A DNA stretch of 64,000 nt from Aquabacterium sp. (GCA_023266355.1 JAHFQM010000004.1:1-64000), one strand, 5' to 3'; shown: positions 9,279 through 17,974, counted from the stretch's first letter. Notes: generated from the letters alone by a model not told the origin. Translations and numbers: made by a program.

Positions 9279-10844
9279 ATGTCGAGACTTGGTCATGGGG
9301 ATGTAAAGCAAGCTGCCGCAAGGCCGGAAGCCGTCGTCACAGAAGGGATGGCGGCCGAAAACCGGGGAAAAAAGGTTGAGCGGTTCGACTACATGTTTGC
9401 TGGCTGGACGGATGAGGATCGCCTGGTCCCCTCCAAGGCGACCCTTGCGCAACTCCGGGCTCTCGGAGCCGTCATGAAAGATGGTGGCGCGCAGGCTACT
9501 GAAAGTCGAATTCCCGCAGCCTACACGTACTTCGGCCAATTCCTGGATCACGACATCACGCTTGACGAGGGCTCGGCAACCATTCAACAGCTGGCGAGCG
9601 ACGACTTAGTACCACTCACAGATCTCTCGGCCCTGAGAAACAGCCGCACCGCGGCGGCCGAGCTCGACAGCGTCTATTTCCTTGGTGTCCCGCGGGACCC
9701 CGGCAACAAGCAGAAGCTGCGTCTGAGCAATGTTTCCGCTGTGAGCAATGGTAACAAGCCGACGCTTCGCCCTACCGGCAAGGCCGACGCCAACGACCTG
9801 CCGAGGCAGGCGCGCCACACCGATAAAAACGAGGACCGAGCGGCCATCATCGGCGACCCGCGCAACGATGAGAACACAATTGTCGCCCAGTTGCACACGG
9901 CGTTCCTCAAGGCCCACAACGCCCTGGTCAAGCGTGGGCTCAGTTTCGACGAAGCCCGCAAAGAGATGATCCTTCGCTACCAGTCGGTCATCCTCGACGA
10001 CTTCTGCAAGCTTGTTTGCCACCCTTCGGTCTACGATGATGTACGGGCCAACGGGCCCAAGCACTGGCAGGTCGCCGGGTCCGATAGCCTCTTCATGCCT
10101 GCAGAGTTCGCCTTTGCCGCCTATCGTTTCGGGCACTCAATGGTTCGCACGAACTACGACTTCAACCTCAACTTCAACCTCAGCAGCGAGCCAGGCACCT
10201 TCCCCGCCTCACTTGATCTTCTCTTCACCTTCACCGCCCTCTCTGGCAACTTAAACCCCGGTGGCCCGACGGATGCTGGCTTTGAAACGCTGCCGGAGAA
10301 CTGGATCATCGAGTGGGAGCGCATCCTCCCGCTCGGCGGCGACGAACCCGTCCAGAAAGCGCACGCTATCGACGCACGCCTGACGAGCTTTCTCTTCCAA
10401 CTTCGCAACAAGATCGGGCTTCCGGCGGGCGAGGACGAGCAGGGGCAGCCCGCCAAGGATCTCGCGTCCATCCTCGCTACGAGGAACCTGCTGCGTGGTT
10501 TCCTATTGGGGCTTCCCACCGGACAAGCTGTTGCTCGCAAGATGAGCCTCCCTGTCTTGGAGGGCCAGGCTCTCATCGATGCGCTGCCGAACCAGGAACT
10601 CAAAGCTGCCGCGGAGCCGTTCAAAGACCGCTCGCCGCTTTGGTTCTACGTGCTTGCTGAAGCCGGTGCTGCCAGTGGCGGCCAGGGGGATACGCTTGGG
10701 CCTGTCGGCAGCCGTATCGTGATGGAGACGCTGCACAACCTCGTTCTGCATTCAGAAGTGTCGATCCTCAAGGAACCCAACTCCGAGCGATTTGAATCGT
10801 CCCTCTCGGACATCATAAAGCTCGCAGCGGAGTCCGACGCCTGA
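9279..10844 (+). CDS. Animal-type haem peroxidase
   Basis: A 521-residue protein of the peroxidase-cyclooxygenase superfamily, oxidising substrates with hydrogen peroxide at a haem. The distal histidine motif is visible (FGQFLDHDITL, His91), as are the distal arginine region (GDPRNDEN, Arg195) and the proximal histidine (YRFGHSMVR, His286), all in the family's order and spacing. The ATG is preceded by AAGGGAG. No signal peptide is present, so it acts in the cytoplasm unless it is exported by another route. That is unusual for this family, whose animal members are secreted. It is followed on the same strand by a five-gene protease cluster with a 149-base gap. Substrate unknown. Confidence 0.88.
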   Translation: MSRLGHGDVKQAAARPEAVVTEGMAAENRGKKVERFDYMFAGWTDEDRLVPSKATLAQLRALGAVMKDGGAQATESRIPAAYTYFGQFLDHDITLDEGSATIQQLASDDLVPLTDLSALRNSRTAAAELDSVYFLGVPRDPGNKQKLRLSNVSAVSNGNKPTLRPTGKADANDLPRQARHTDKNEDRAAIIGDPRNDENTIVAQLHTAFLKAHNALVKRGLSFDEARKEMILRYQSVILDDFCKLVCHPSVYDDVRANGPKHWQVAGSDSLFMPAEFAFAAYRFGHSMVRTNYDFNLNFNLSSEPGTFPASLDLLFTFTALSGNLNPGGPTDAGFETLPENWIIEWERILPLGGDEPVQKAHAIDARLTSFLFQLRNKIGLPAGEDEQGQPAKDLASILATRNLLRGFLLGLPTGQAVARKMSLPVLEGQALIDALPNQELKAAAEPFKDRSPLWFYVLAEAGAASGGQGDTLGPVGSRIVMETLHNLVLHSEVSILKEPNSERFESSLSDIIKLAAESDA

Positions 10845-10993
10845 AGGGGTTCGGCGGTGGCCGGTCAGCCGTCCGCGCGGTGTTCAATGCAAGATGTGCG
10901 ACAGCTCTTGATATTGAGCGAGCGATCGTGCGAACCCGGATACCGCACCGGCGGAAGTCGGGCTGTCGATAATTGCGTTGCAAGGAATTCAAA

Positions 10994-12259
10994 GTGATCA
11001 AAATTCCCAGATCTGTGCGCCGCGCAGGCGTTCTCGTTGCATTCGCGATCCTCGCAACTGCCCCAGCGCTCGCAACCGATTCCGAGAAAGATGCTCTTAC
11101 CGAGCAAAAGGAAATCGAAAAGCTCAAGCAGGAAATCGCCGAGGCACGTAAGGCCACGGCCGAAGCTCAGGTTGCCGAGGCAAAGGCAAAGCTTGGTACG
11201 CTGAGCGCGACCCCACCTACCGGCGAAGCGACCGACCTCAAGGCGGAAGGCAAGCTAGTGGCGTACGCAGCCGTTGACGACGTCGCACGGATTATTGCAG
11301 CGGATGTCAAGCGTTCAGCCAAGGCTTCGCCGGTAGTGCTTTACAGCACGAAGGAACTAAACGCGATCATTCAAGCGCGAGCCGTTCTGCGCAACGTTCA
11401 AGAACTCGACAGGGCCATTAAGTCCTTTCGACTTCCTAAACTGGCGGCTGAGGTCAGTGATTGCAAGGAGCCCGACGATGTCGGTGTGACCATTTCGCCG
11501 CTGGACGCGTTGAGCATCCTGCAGTCGCTTTTGAAGGTCAGCAAGAGCACTACGGGCTCCGAGATCACGTTGGATGATTTTGCGCTAGCTTCGGCAGTTA
11601 TTCGGCAACTCCGGCTCGCCGGTGTGAACAACGTGGTCTACCCCTCGCAGTTTTTCGCTGGGGCCTTCGCGGACCCGCAGCAAGACCCTCTCGCCAACTC
11701 CGAGATCGCCAAGAGCCTAGCGACGCTGAACACCGACCTCGCCTTAATAGACCTGCGACTTGCCGAAATTACCAAACGCAAGGAGGCAGTCCAGCAGCGT
11801 GTGGTAGACAAAAGTCAGGCGGTGACGCCTGTATGCCAGGCAGCTGTCGCGGAAGCCAAGGTCTTATTCGAAAACACCGAAGCCCGTGGCAATGCCCTGA
11901 AGGCGAGAGCAAACGCCATCGTCGCCGCAGTTGCAGTGGTCGACGAAGCGAGCGGCGCCACCATATTGCAGGTGTTGGCCCAAATGGAAGCGCTTTCCAA
12001 GGGAAACGCAGGAGCTCATGTGCTGCAGTTGAGGCCGGTTGCGGCGGGTGGAACGACGTTGACGAAGACCGGTCTGTTCTCCACGAATTTTTACGCTAGC
12101 GGCAGCGCAGTGGTCGCCTACATGTTGACCAACGACCAGGGTAAAGTCATCACCAGCGGTGTGGTGGGCCAGTATGGCGGCAATGTCAAGCTCGACGACT
12201 TAAGGCAGACAGTGCAGGCGCATCGCACGGCGATCAATTTTGAGCAGAAGGTGGAGTGA
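10994..12259 (+). CDS. Secreted coiled-coil protein, function unknown
   Basis: A 421-residue protein that I do not recognise. I start it at GTG 10994, which has AAGGA 8 bases upstream. The signal peptide is clear (VRRAGVLVAFAILATAPALA). The mature N-terminus is a Glu/Lys/Ala-rich coiled coil (about residues 35-70), and a second helical Ala-rich stretch runs around residues 270-330. Only two cysteines remain in the mature chain. It ends in a TGATG overlap with the papain-like protease gene, so the two are likely coupled. Of the six cargo proteins it is the only one with an export signal, so it probably acts in the periplasm or at the surface. Confidence 0.75.
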   Translation: MIKIPRSVRRAGVLVAFAILATAPALATDSEKDALTEQKEIEKLKQEIAEARKATAEAQVAEAKAKLGTLSATPPTGEATDLKAEGKLVAYAAVDDVARIIAADVKRSAKASPVVLYSTKELNAIIQARAVLRNVQELDRAIKSFRLPKLAAEVSDCKEPDDVGVTISPLDALSILQSLLKVSKSTTGSEITLDDFALASAVIRQLRLAGVNNVVYPSQFFAGAFADPQQDPLANSEIAKSLATLNTDLALIDLRLAEITKRKEAVQQRVVDKSQAVTPVCQAAVAEAKVLFENTEARGNALKARANAIVAAVAVVDEASGATILQVLAQMEALSKGNAGAHVLQLRPVAAGGTTLTKTGLFSTNFYASGSAVVAYMLTNDQGKVITSGVVGQYGGNVKLDDLRQTVQAHRTAINFEQKVE

Positions 12260-12816
12260 TGGCGCTTCCTGACTTGCTTGAGGCAACGGCAATACCGGTG
12301 GCAACGGATCACGAGTCCGTGATCGAGGCGGAAGGCGAGCGAGTTCTGGACGCCCTGCGGATACCTCACCAGGAACAGGACCAATGGTGCTGGTGCGCGG
12401 TGGCGGCTGGCATCTGCGCCTTTCGCGACGAAACCTTTACGCTGCGCCAGTGCGAGGTGGCATCAAGCGTTCTCGGAGTGGACGTATGCGCAGATCCGAC
12501 GTCCGATAGCGTCAACAAGATGATGCCGCTGGATGAGGTTCTGGCACATTTCCAGCGCCTGGGCTTCAAGACGGAGTCCCCAATGACATTCGAGGATGTG
12601 GCCGAGCAGATCGACGCAGGGCTTCCCGTGTGCATCAGGATCCGCTTCATGGACACCGGCAATCCACACGTCACAGTTATCCGTGGCTATCGCCGAGACG
12701 GCCGGATGCTGATGATCGACGATCCTTCTTTCGACGAATCGACTATGCCCTACGAGGACGTTGTCGACCGATATGAAGGCAGCGGATCCTGGAAGCAAAG
12801 CTATCGCGTGCTCTAG
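12259..12816 (+). CDS. Papain-like cysteine protease, C70/AvrRpt2-like
   Basis: A 185-residue protein with a papain-fold active site: Gln38 six residues before Cys44 in 'QEQDQWCWCAVAAG', His137 in 'NPHVTVIRGY' and an acidic residue in 'MIDDPSF' (Asp154/155). The spacing of Gln to Cys matches papain, and the WCW motif is typical of the papain-like/C70 group. No signal peptide is seen. The ATG overlaps the stop of the upstream gene, and the next gene starts 15 bases downstream. Its target is unknown. The neighbouring subtilisin-type protease makes mutual processing plausible but unproven. A bacteriocin-leader C39 peptidase is less likely because no ABC transporter is nearby. Confidence 0.8.
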   Translation: MALPDLLEATAIPVATDHESVIEAEGERVLDALRIPHQEQDQWCWCAVAAGICAFRDETFTLRQCEVASSVLGVDVCADPTSDSVNKMMPLDEVLAHFQRLGFKTESPMTFEDVAEQIDAGLPVCIRIRFMDTGNPHVTVIRGYRRDGRMLMIDDPSFDESTMPYEDVVDRYEGSGSWKQSYRVL

Positions 12817-12831
12817 ACAAGGCCGAACATC

Positions 12832-13434
12832 ATGGGTATCACCGTCGTTGAGCCGCTTGCAGAGTCCGTTTCCTACTTGATCCGCTTCGTAGCTTCAGTC
12901 ACCACGGGCGAAAGCAGCCCAGCGCCATCACGCGCACTGGAAGGCCTGCCACTGTCGGACCTCAGATTGGCGGCGCCCCACCCGGTCTTCAATCTCGAAA
13001 CCTCCGCAGTCGTTCTGGGTGGCAACTTCGAGACCTGCCGGATGACTGGCTGGACCTATCTGGTTCTAGCCGGCTCGAGTGTCGTAGCAACGACCGGCTT
13101 TGCAGCAAGCCATCGCGATGAAAAGGCGCTTCATGCATACGTGGGGGGTCGCCGGATGGCGATGGCCCTTGGGGACGCAATCGGCCTGGCGGAGCGTAGC
13201 GTACGCATCCGTGGAGGCACGTTTGTGCTCGCCTCGATCCGATTGCCTGCGCTCCAGGCGGCTTCGATATGGCTTAGAGACGCTACCGGCCCTGGTGGTA
13301 AGGACTGGTTCGTACCGATCTTACGCACGTCCGAGGGGTTTGCATCAGGCCAATTGCTCGATGGCGATCGCTGGATGCGGCGACTGGTACGAGCCAGACA
13401 GCGCTTCCTGCGGACGGCCGGTAATGGTGAGTGA
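12832..13434 (+). CDS. Unknown protein of protease cluster
   Basis: A 200-residue protein without a family I can name. It has no signal peptide and no convincing membrane segment. The middle is beta-rich with a hydrophobic run (WTYLVLAGSSVVATTGFAA, residues about 74-92), and the end is basic (RWMRRLVRARQRFLR). It lies 15 bases after the cysteine protease and 50 bases before the subtilisin gene, so it is almost certainly co-transcribed. It could be an inhibitor, adaptor or substrate of the proteases; nothing in the sequence decides between these. Confidence 0.7.
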   Translation: MGITVVEPLAESVSYLIRFVASVTTGESSPAPSRALEGLPLSDLRLAAPHPVFNLETSAVVLGGNFETCRMTGWTYLVLAGSSVVATTGFAASHRDEKALHAYVGGRRMAMALGDAIGLAERSVRIRGGTFVLASIRLPALQAASIWLRDATGPGGKDWFVPILRTSEGFASGQLLDGDRWMRRLVRARQRFLRTAGNGE

Positions 13435-13484
13435 CATGGTGTGGCCGCCACGCTGCTCAGTTCTTGTCAATTTGAGGTAATGCT

Positions 13485-15806
13485 ATGACCGAAAGAGCCA
13501 TCGTCACGAAACGGCGCTCGGCGCGCGGTGCCGTTGTCCTGGAGGCCTTCAGCAACGCCGGCATCGTTCAGACCGTCGAGAACGTCGGCGGTCGGGTTGA
13601 ATCGACAACGTCGCAGGGTGCCCTCGTCAGTGGTGATGCGGCCCATTGGGAGGCGCTCGAGCGGCAGGGCTTTCGAGTCAAGCGCTTGCCCGCCACGAAC
13701 ATCCTCGAGATCGGTACCCATCGCATCGATACTTTGGCTGGAGCAGATTCGCTACCGTTATCGCTGCAACTGTCGGCGGAGGAACTTGCGCGCTGGCGGC
13801 ATCACCTAGTGCAGCTAGTGGCACCGCCCACCACTGAATGGACTGATCAGTTGCTGGCAGCCGGAATCGACGTCGTCGAGCCCGTTGGGCACTACGGCCT
13901 CTTTGTCGTCGGGGACACGGCCGACGTGATGTCCCTGGCGCGGCGCTTCCCTTTCGTGGCCTGGGCCGGACCGTTCCAGCCCGCGTACCGGCTGGCCCCA
14001 AATGTGATTCCGCAGCCCGGCACGACGCACCGACTCGGTATCGGGGTCTATCCGGCCAGCGAAGGCGGGCAGGTTGAGGATGCGTTGCGGGCGTTCGGCG
14101 GCGCGGTCGTTCGCGCTTCGGAAGCGGCGGCGCACCGGGGCGTTTATTACCGGCTAGTCGCCGAAGTGTCCAACGATGGATTGCATTCTCTGGCGCATCA
14201 TCCGTCGGTACGCTGGATCGAACTTGCAGCACCGAGGCCTGGGCTTGATGGAGAGCGCGAGTGCCAGATCGTGGCCGGCAACTTAAACGCCAACGCGCCA
14301 CCCGACACGGGACCGGTGCCTGGCTACGGCAACTGGTTGACTGAGGTGGGAGTCGATGGCACGGGCGTCGTCGTGGCCATCTGCGACTCCGGCGTGGACA
14401 GCAACATTGATGTGGAGAACCATGCTGACCTGCGCGGACGCCAGGCTGCCTTCATCGATTACACGGCGGGAAAAGTGCCGCGAGATAGGTTGGGGCATGG
14501 TACGCACGTCGCGGGCATAGCGGTGGGAAATGCCGGTAGCGCACAGACGGAGCCGACAGCGCCTAACTTCCGATGGGGGCAGGGTGTTGCTCCCGGAGCG
14601 CGATTCGTCAGCATGAATGCGATCGAAATGAGCCCCTGGCCACCCAATGACCATTCGCTACTAACGCGGGACGCCGTTGGTAGTGGGGCGCTAATCATCA
14701 ACAACAGCTGGTTCGACGGCGGACCCGGATCGGGCTACACCGCGAATGCGCGGCGTTTTGATCAACTGGTGCGCGATCCGGATCCGATGTCCGCCCAGCT
14801 CGAATCGCTAGCTATCGTTTTCTCCGCCGGCAATCGCGGGCCGGGAGCTCAGTCCATAACAGCGCCCAAGGAGAACAAGAACACCATTGTCGTCGGGAAC
14901 TCGCTGGGGTTTCGGCCCGCGGTTGGCGATGGAGACGACATTCGCGGCGTCGCACGATCATCCAGCCGGGGTCCTGCTGCCGACGGCCGCCTGTTGCCGA
15001 CCCTCATCGCACCCGGCACTGACGTGGCGTCGGCTCTATCGCATTTCAAAACCGATACCTCGATCGTACCAATCGCCGGGACGGGAGTATCCGATCCGGC
15101 AAACCCTGGAGTGCTGCGGCACCGCTACGCGTACCTGACCGGTACCTCGATGGCGGCGCCGCAAGTCGCGGGTGCATGCGCGCTGTTGATCCAGTGGTGG
15201 AGGGGCCGCCATGGCGTCATACCCAGCGCCGCGATGATCAAAGCGATACTCGTTAACACGGCCGAAGACTGCGCTGGCGGTTCCAATGGCAATGGCGGCG
15301 AATTGGCGCCGATCCCAAACAATGACCAGGGTTGGGGCCGTCTTAACCTGAACAATTTGCTGCGTGACGCGCCGTTCACCACGCGCGGCCCGCGCCTAGT
15401 GTTTGACCAAGACGCACCGCTCACTTCAGACGGTAGCGAGCGTATCGTCTCCGTGCAGGCTCACCACGCCGGGCGGCCGCTGCGCGTAACGCTCGCCTGG
15501 ACCGATGCGCCTGGCGCGGTGCAGGCTCGGCCTGCACTGGTCAACGACCTGGATCTCGAAGTCACCGAAGTGGCAACTGGCCGAGTCTTCAAGGGCAACG
15601 TCTTCGTCAACGGCTTCTCAACCACGGGCGGCAGCTTCGATAGCATCAACAATGTCGAGTGCGTATACGTCGCCAATGCAGATGGCGAATACGAGGTGCG
15701 CGTGATCGCTGGCCATCTGCGCGGCGATGCGCGTCCCCCTTATGCCGCGCAGCCGACCTGGCAGGACTACGCGCTGGTCATCGATAACGCCGACCGGTTG
15801 CCCTGA
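13485..15806 (+). CDS. Subtilisin-family serine protease (S8, KP-43-like) without signal peptide
   Basis: A 773-residue protease with a complete S8 triad: Asp301 (AICDSGVDS), His338 (GHGTHVAG) and Ser555 (TGTSMAAPQVAG). The oxyanion Asn lies in 'FSAGNRGPG'. About 290 residues precede the catalytic domain, perhaps a pro-region built of repeated alpha/beta units. The C-terminal 150 residues resemble the beta-barrel of KP-43-type subtilases (TLAWTDAPG, LVNDLDLEV). No signal peptide is seen at the chosen ATG, so the enzyme may stay in the cytoplasm. Most KP-43-type enzymes are extracellular, which makes this unusual. Same operon as the cysteine protease; the next gene follows after 31 bases. Confidence 0.9.
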   Translation: MTERAIVTKRRSARGAVVLEAFSNAGIVQTVENVGGRVESTTSQGALVSGDAAHWEALERQGFRVKRLPATNILEIGTHRIDTLAGADSLPLSLQLSAEELARWRHHLVQLVAPPTTEWTDQLLAAGIDVVEPVGHYGLFVVGDTADVMSLARRFPFVAWAGPFQPAYRLAPNVIPQPGTTHRLGIGVYPASEGGQVEDALRAFGGAVVRASEAAAHRGVYYRLVAEVSNDGLHSLAHHPSVRWIELAAPRPGLDGERECQIVAGNLNANAPPDTGPVPGYGNWLTEVGVDGTGVVVAICDSGVDSNIDVENHADLRGRQAAFIDYTAGKVPRDRLGHGTHVAGIAVGNAGSAQTEPTAPNFRWGQGVAPGARFVSMNAIEMSPWPPNDHSLLTRDAVGSGALIINNSWFDGGPGSGYTANARRFDQLVRDPDPMSAQLESLAIVFSAGNRGPGAQSITAPKENKNTIVVGNSLGFRPAVGDGDDIRGVARSSSRGPAADGRLLPTLIAPGTDVASALSHFKTDTSIVPIAGTGVSDPANPGVLRHRYAYLTGTSMAAPQVAGACALLIQWWRGRHGVIPSAAMIKAILVNTAEDCAGGSNGNGGELAPIPNNDQGWGRLNLNNLLRDAPFTTRGPRLVFDQDAPLTSDGSERIVSVQAHHAGRPLRVTLAWTDAPGAVQARPALVNDLDLEVTEVATGRVFKGNVFVNGFSTTGGSFDSINNVECVYVANADGEYEVRVIAGHLRGDARPPYAAQPTWQDYALVIDNADRLP

Positions 15807-15837
15807 TAACCAACATGCAAGCACCAAAGGAGAACCT

Positions 15838-16941
15838 ATGAGCAGCGATTCCATTCTTCACGCGGAGTTTGTCTACCGCGAGTTAGTGGGAACCCACGAT
15901 TTGACGAAGAATGTTGTCTTCCCAGATCCTGGGAAGGAGCGCCCTGCAATCGAAGACGTCACCGCACTTGGTGCCGCCGCGACATTGTTTGCTGTCGACT
16001 TTGCTGTAAGCCTGGCTGCCAAGGCCGCTGAGAGCCTGATCGATGCGACCGCGGCGCGCATGCAGGCCGAAGCGGTGACGTTGGAAGCCACGATTCCCCT
16101 TGAGGGCTTCTACCGGGGCGACGGTGTCATCGCCGTCGACAAGGGTTGTTTGGTGTTTCACGACGATGTCAGTGCGGCCCAGTGCTCAATCAAGGCCGTG
16201 CTGCAAGTCGAAGTGTCGCCGGACGCCAGCGCTTTCCGCTTCACCGTCTGTCAGTGGGAGCGGCACGAGTTTCTTCGGCCCACGAAGAGCTTCTTCCAAA
16301 AGGAAAAAGAACGCGACTTCGCCATCAAGATCGAGCTACTGGCGCCAGGGACGGAAGGTCTCGGCACGCGCGCAGTTTTCGTCGAGCATGTCTTCAACTT
16401 GGTTGAAAAGGGCGAGTTGAATGACTTGTTCAGGAAGGGCCAGAAGCTGCCGTGGTTAGCGGTACCTCGGCGCCCCGCGCCTGTGCAGGGCCCAGCGGCT
16501 GCCTCGAGAGTTATGCCGCTGAACCTTCGAATAACCCTCGTCGAGACCACCAAGCCCAATCAGTTTGCGCAGTGGATGCAGGCTGTGGCCAAGGAGAAGA
16601 AGGGCGAGATATCGACGCTCGTCAAGGACGCCGTGCGCCAGGCGGTCGACCCGAGCTTCGCTGCGACCCAGGTTGCCAAGCAGGCCGACGGGGCCGGTAC
16701 CGCCTATGGCGTGTACAAAACCGCGTGGGACGACCTTAGCGCCCACCGTGCGGCCAAACCCAAGCAGCCCGACAATGCATCGTCTGCGCAGCAAACCGCA
16801 CACGACGCTGCGGTGGTAGCGTGGACCAGCACGTTTACAGTCAAGAAGCAGGCGCTAGAGGCCAAGAAGGTCGTAGCGAAGGTAGCCTTTGATGTGGCCG
16901 AGCTACCATGGCCTGGGCCGCTGCCGGAGATCATGGCGTGA
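15838..16941 (+). CDS. Unknown protein closing the protease cluster
   Basis: A 367-residue protein starting at ATG 15838 behind AAAGGAG. I recognise no family. Residues about 45-75 are an Ala-rich hydrophobic helix (TLFAVDFAVSLAAKAAESL), too interrupted to be a sure membrane span. Residues 85-190 look like a beta-rich domain containing 'FRFTVCQWERHEF'. The C-terminal third is charged and helical. There is no signal peptide. It is the last gene before a long gene-poor stretch, and no obvious terminator follows. Confidence 0.7.
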   Translation: MSSDSILHAEFVYRELVGTHDLTKNVVFPDPGKERPAIEDVTALGAAATLFAVDFAVSLAAKAAESLIDATAARMQAEAVTLEATIPLEGFYRGDGVIAVDKGCLVFHDDVSAAQCSIKAVLQVEVSPDASAFRFTVCQWERHEFLRPTKSFFQKEKERDFAIKIELLAPGTEGLGTRAVFVEHVFNLVEKGELNDLFRKGQKLPWLAVPRRPAPVQGPAAASRVMPLNLRITLVETTKPNQFAQWMQAVAKEKKGEISTLVKDAVRQAVDPSFAATQVAKQADGAGTAYGVYKTAWDDLSAHRAAKPKQPDNASSAQQTAHDAAVVAWTSTFTVKKQALEAKKVVAKVAFDVAELPWPGPLPEIMA

Positions 16942-17566
16942 TGTCGAAATACGTCGCAGGCTCCCTTCGAATCGCCACGACCCTCTCTGGAGCAACGTAG
17001 TAGTGAAGAGGCTTGGCCCGAGGCACTTTAGACCATCGCTCGATTTTGCACGCCTGCCTCCCGTCGCTGGCCTGCTCAGAGACCGGCAACCTGATACCTG
17101 CCATAGCGACTGCCTTCTGGCAATGAATCCGCCGCCGCGAATGTGGCCAATGAGTTGAAAGCGCAAGTTGGTGCTGCGAGCGATCGGTCGTTCTCGACCG
17201 GCCTGCGAACGGCCCATGTCGAGTACCGGGGCTCGGTGGCATGGCGGTCGCTCGGGCCATTTACGGCCGAACGTCCGGCTATGAGGGGCGCTACCGCCTG
17301 CGCTGGCAAACGCAATTGGTTCAGATCAGCCTCTCAAGAAAGTTCAGCTAAGCTGTTGATTCATATAGAATATGTCGTCATATGGTATACAAGTCGCGAA
17401 GCTCGGTCTGTCGGAACTTTCATTTCGGCACTGGATCCCCGGCGGGTCTGGCGCTATGAGCAGCAGGGGCGCCGGGGGGGTGTGAATTGCTAATGCGAAG
17501 GTTCGATGAACTTCAGCTTCCCTTACAAAGTTGCCGCTGGGCTCAGATGAGTGCGCGGCAGCAACA
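16942..17566. other. Gene-poor stretch after cargo, probable element edge
   Basis: Over 600 bases in which no frame carries a convincing gene on either strand; the longest open frames lack start signals and recognisable motifs. A short AT-rich island lies at about 17354-17386 (CATATAGAATATGTCGTCAT). It could be a promoter or a recombination site, but nothing sensible lies downstream of it. The base composition differs from the flanking chromosome, consistent with decayed mobile DNA. Confidence 0.4.
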
Positions 17567-17651
17567 GTTAAGGCTTATGCAACACCTGCCCGGACGCAGC
17601 GAGGTAGCGCGACCGCCTGCGCGTGTGGGCAGGTGTCACACAAGCCTTAAC
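17567..17651. repeat. 85-bp imperfect inverted repeat
   Basis: Two 25-base arms (17567-17591 and 17627-17651) match at 22 of 25 positions when one is reverse-complemented. The outer ten bases, GTTAAGGCTT, and the inner ten, ACACCTGCCC, are identical. The 35-base centre is also GC-rich and partly self-complementary. As RNA this would be a long hairpin, but no T-run follows on either strand. It could be the folded end of a mobile element, a recombination site or a decayed terminator. It differs from an integron attC because the outer bases read GTTAAGG...CCTTAAC rather than RYYYAAC...GTTRRRY. Confidence 0.7.
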
Positions 17652-17919
17652 TTGGGCTGACGGTCATTGGAGGCGAACAAAAAGCCCGGTCCCGGTGGAA
17701 CCAGCTACACGGCAATTTCAACAATTCGTCCAATTTCTTGGCCTGTCTTTCGAAGTCCTCAGGAAGCCGCTCCTTGAACGTCTGGAGGTTTGCCAGCTTC
17801 CAACGGCGGGCCGGCGGTTCTGCCGCATGTGGGCAGGCCAGCAATGACCAGTCGGGATGTACTTGTTCCAAGCCGCTCAAAAACTGCCACAACATCACAT
17901 TGCGGCCGACACGTTGCAC
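17647..17919 (-). CDS. Short open frame, possible gene remnant
   Basis: A 90-residue frame whose middle reads like real protein: 'PPARRWKLANLQTFKERL' followed by a charged amphipathic helix. The last 20 residues look unlike the rest and run into the inverted repeat, so the gene may be truncated. No ribosome-binding site or family is recognisable; an internal ATG at 17895 is an alternative start. I list it because codon choice and composition are protein-like, but it may not be expressed. Confidence 0.25.
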   Translation of the reverse strand: MQRVGRNVMLWQFLSGLEQVHPDWSLLACPHAAEPPARRWKLANLQTFKERLPEDFERQAKKLDELLKLPCSWFHRDRAFCSPPMTVSPS

Positions 17920-17974
17920 TCACAACACACAGCCCATCCAGCGTGCATTGGCCCACTTTTGGCCCACCGCAAAG

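Noticed and set aside
17143..17493. Plus-strand 116-residue open frame in the junction region
   Set aside because: No ribosome-binding site, no recognisable motif and atypical composition; it probably reflects decayed DNA.
17567..17651. Integron attC site
   Set aside because: Size and folding are similar, but the ends read GTTAAGG and CCTTAAC instead of RYYYAAC and GTTRRRY, and no integron integrase or cassette array is present.
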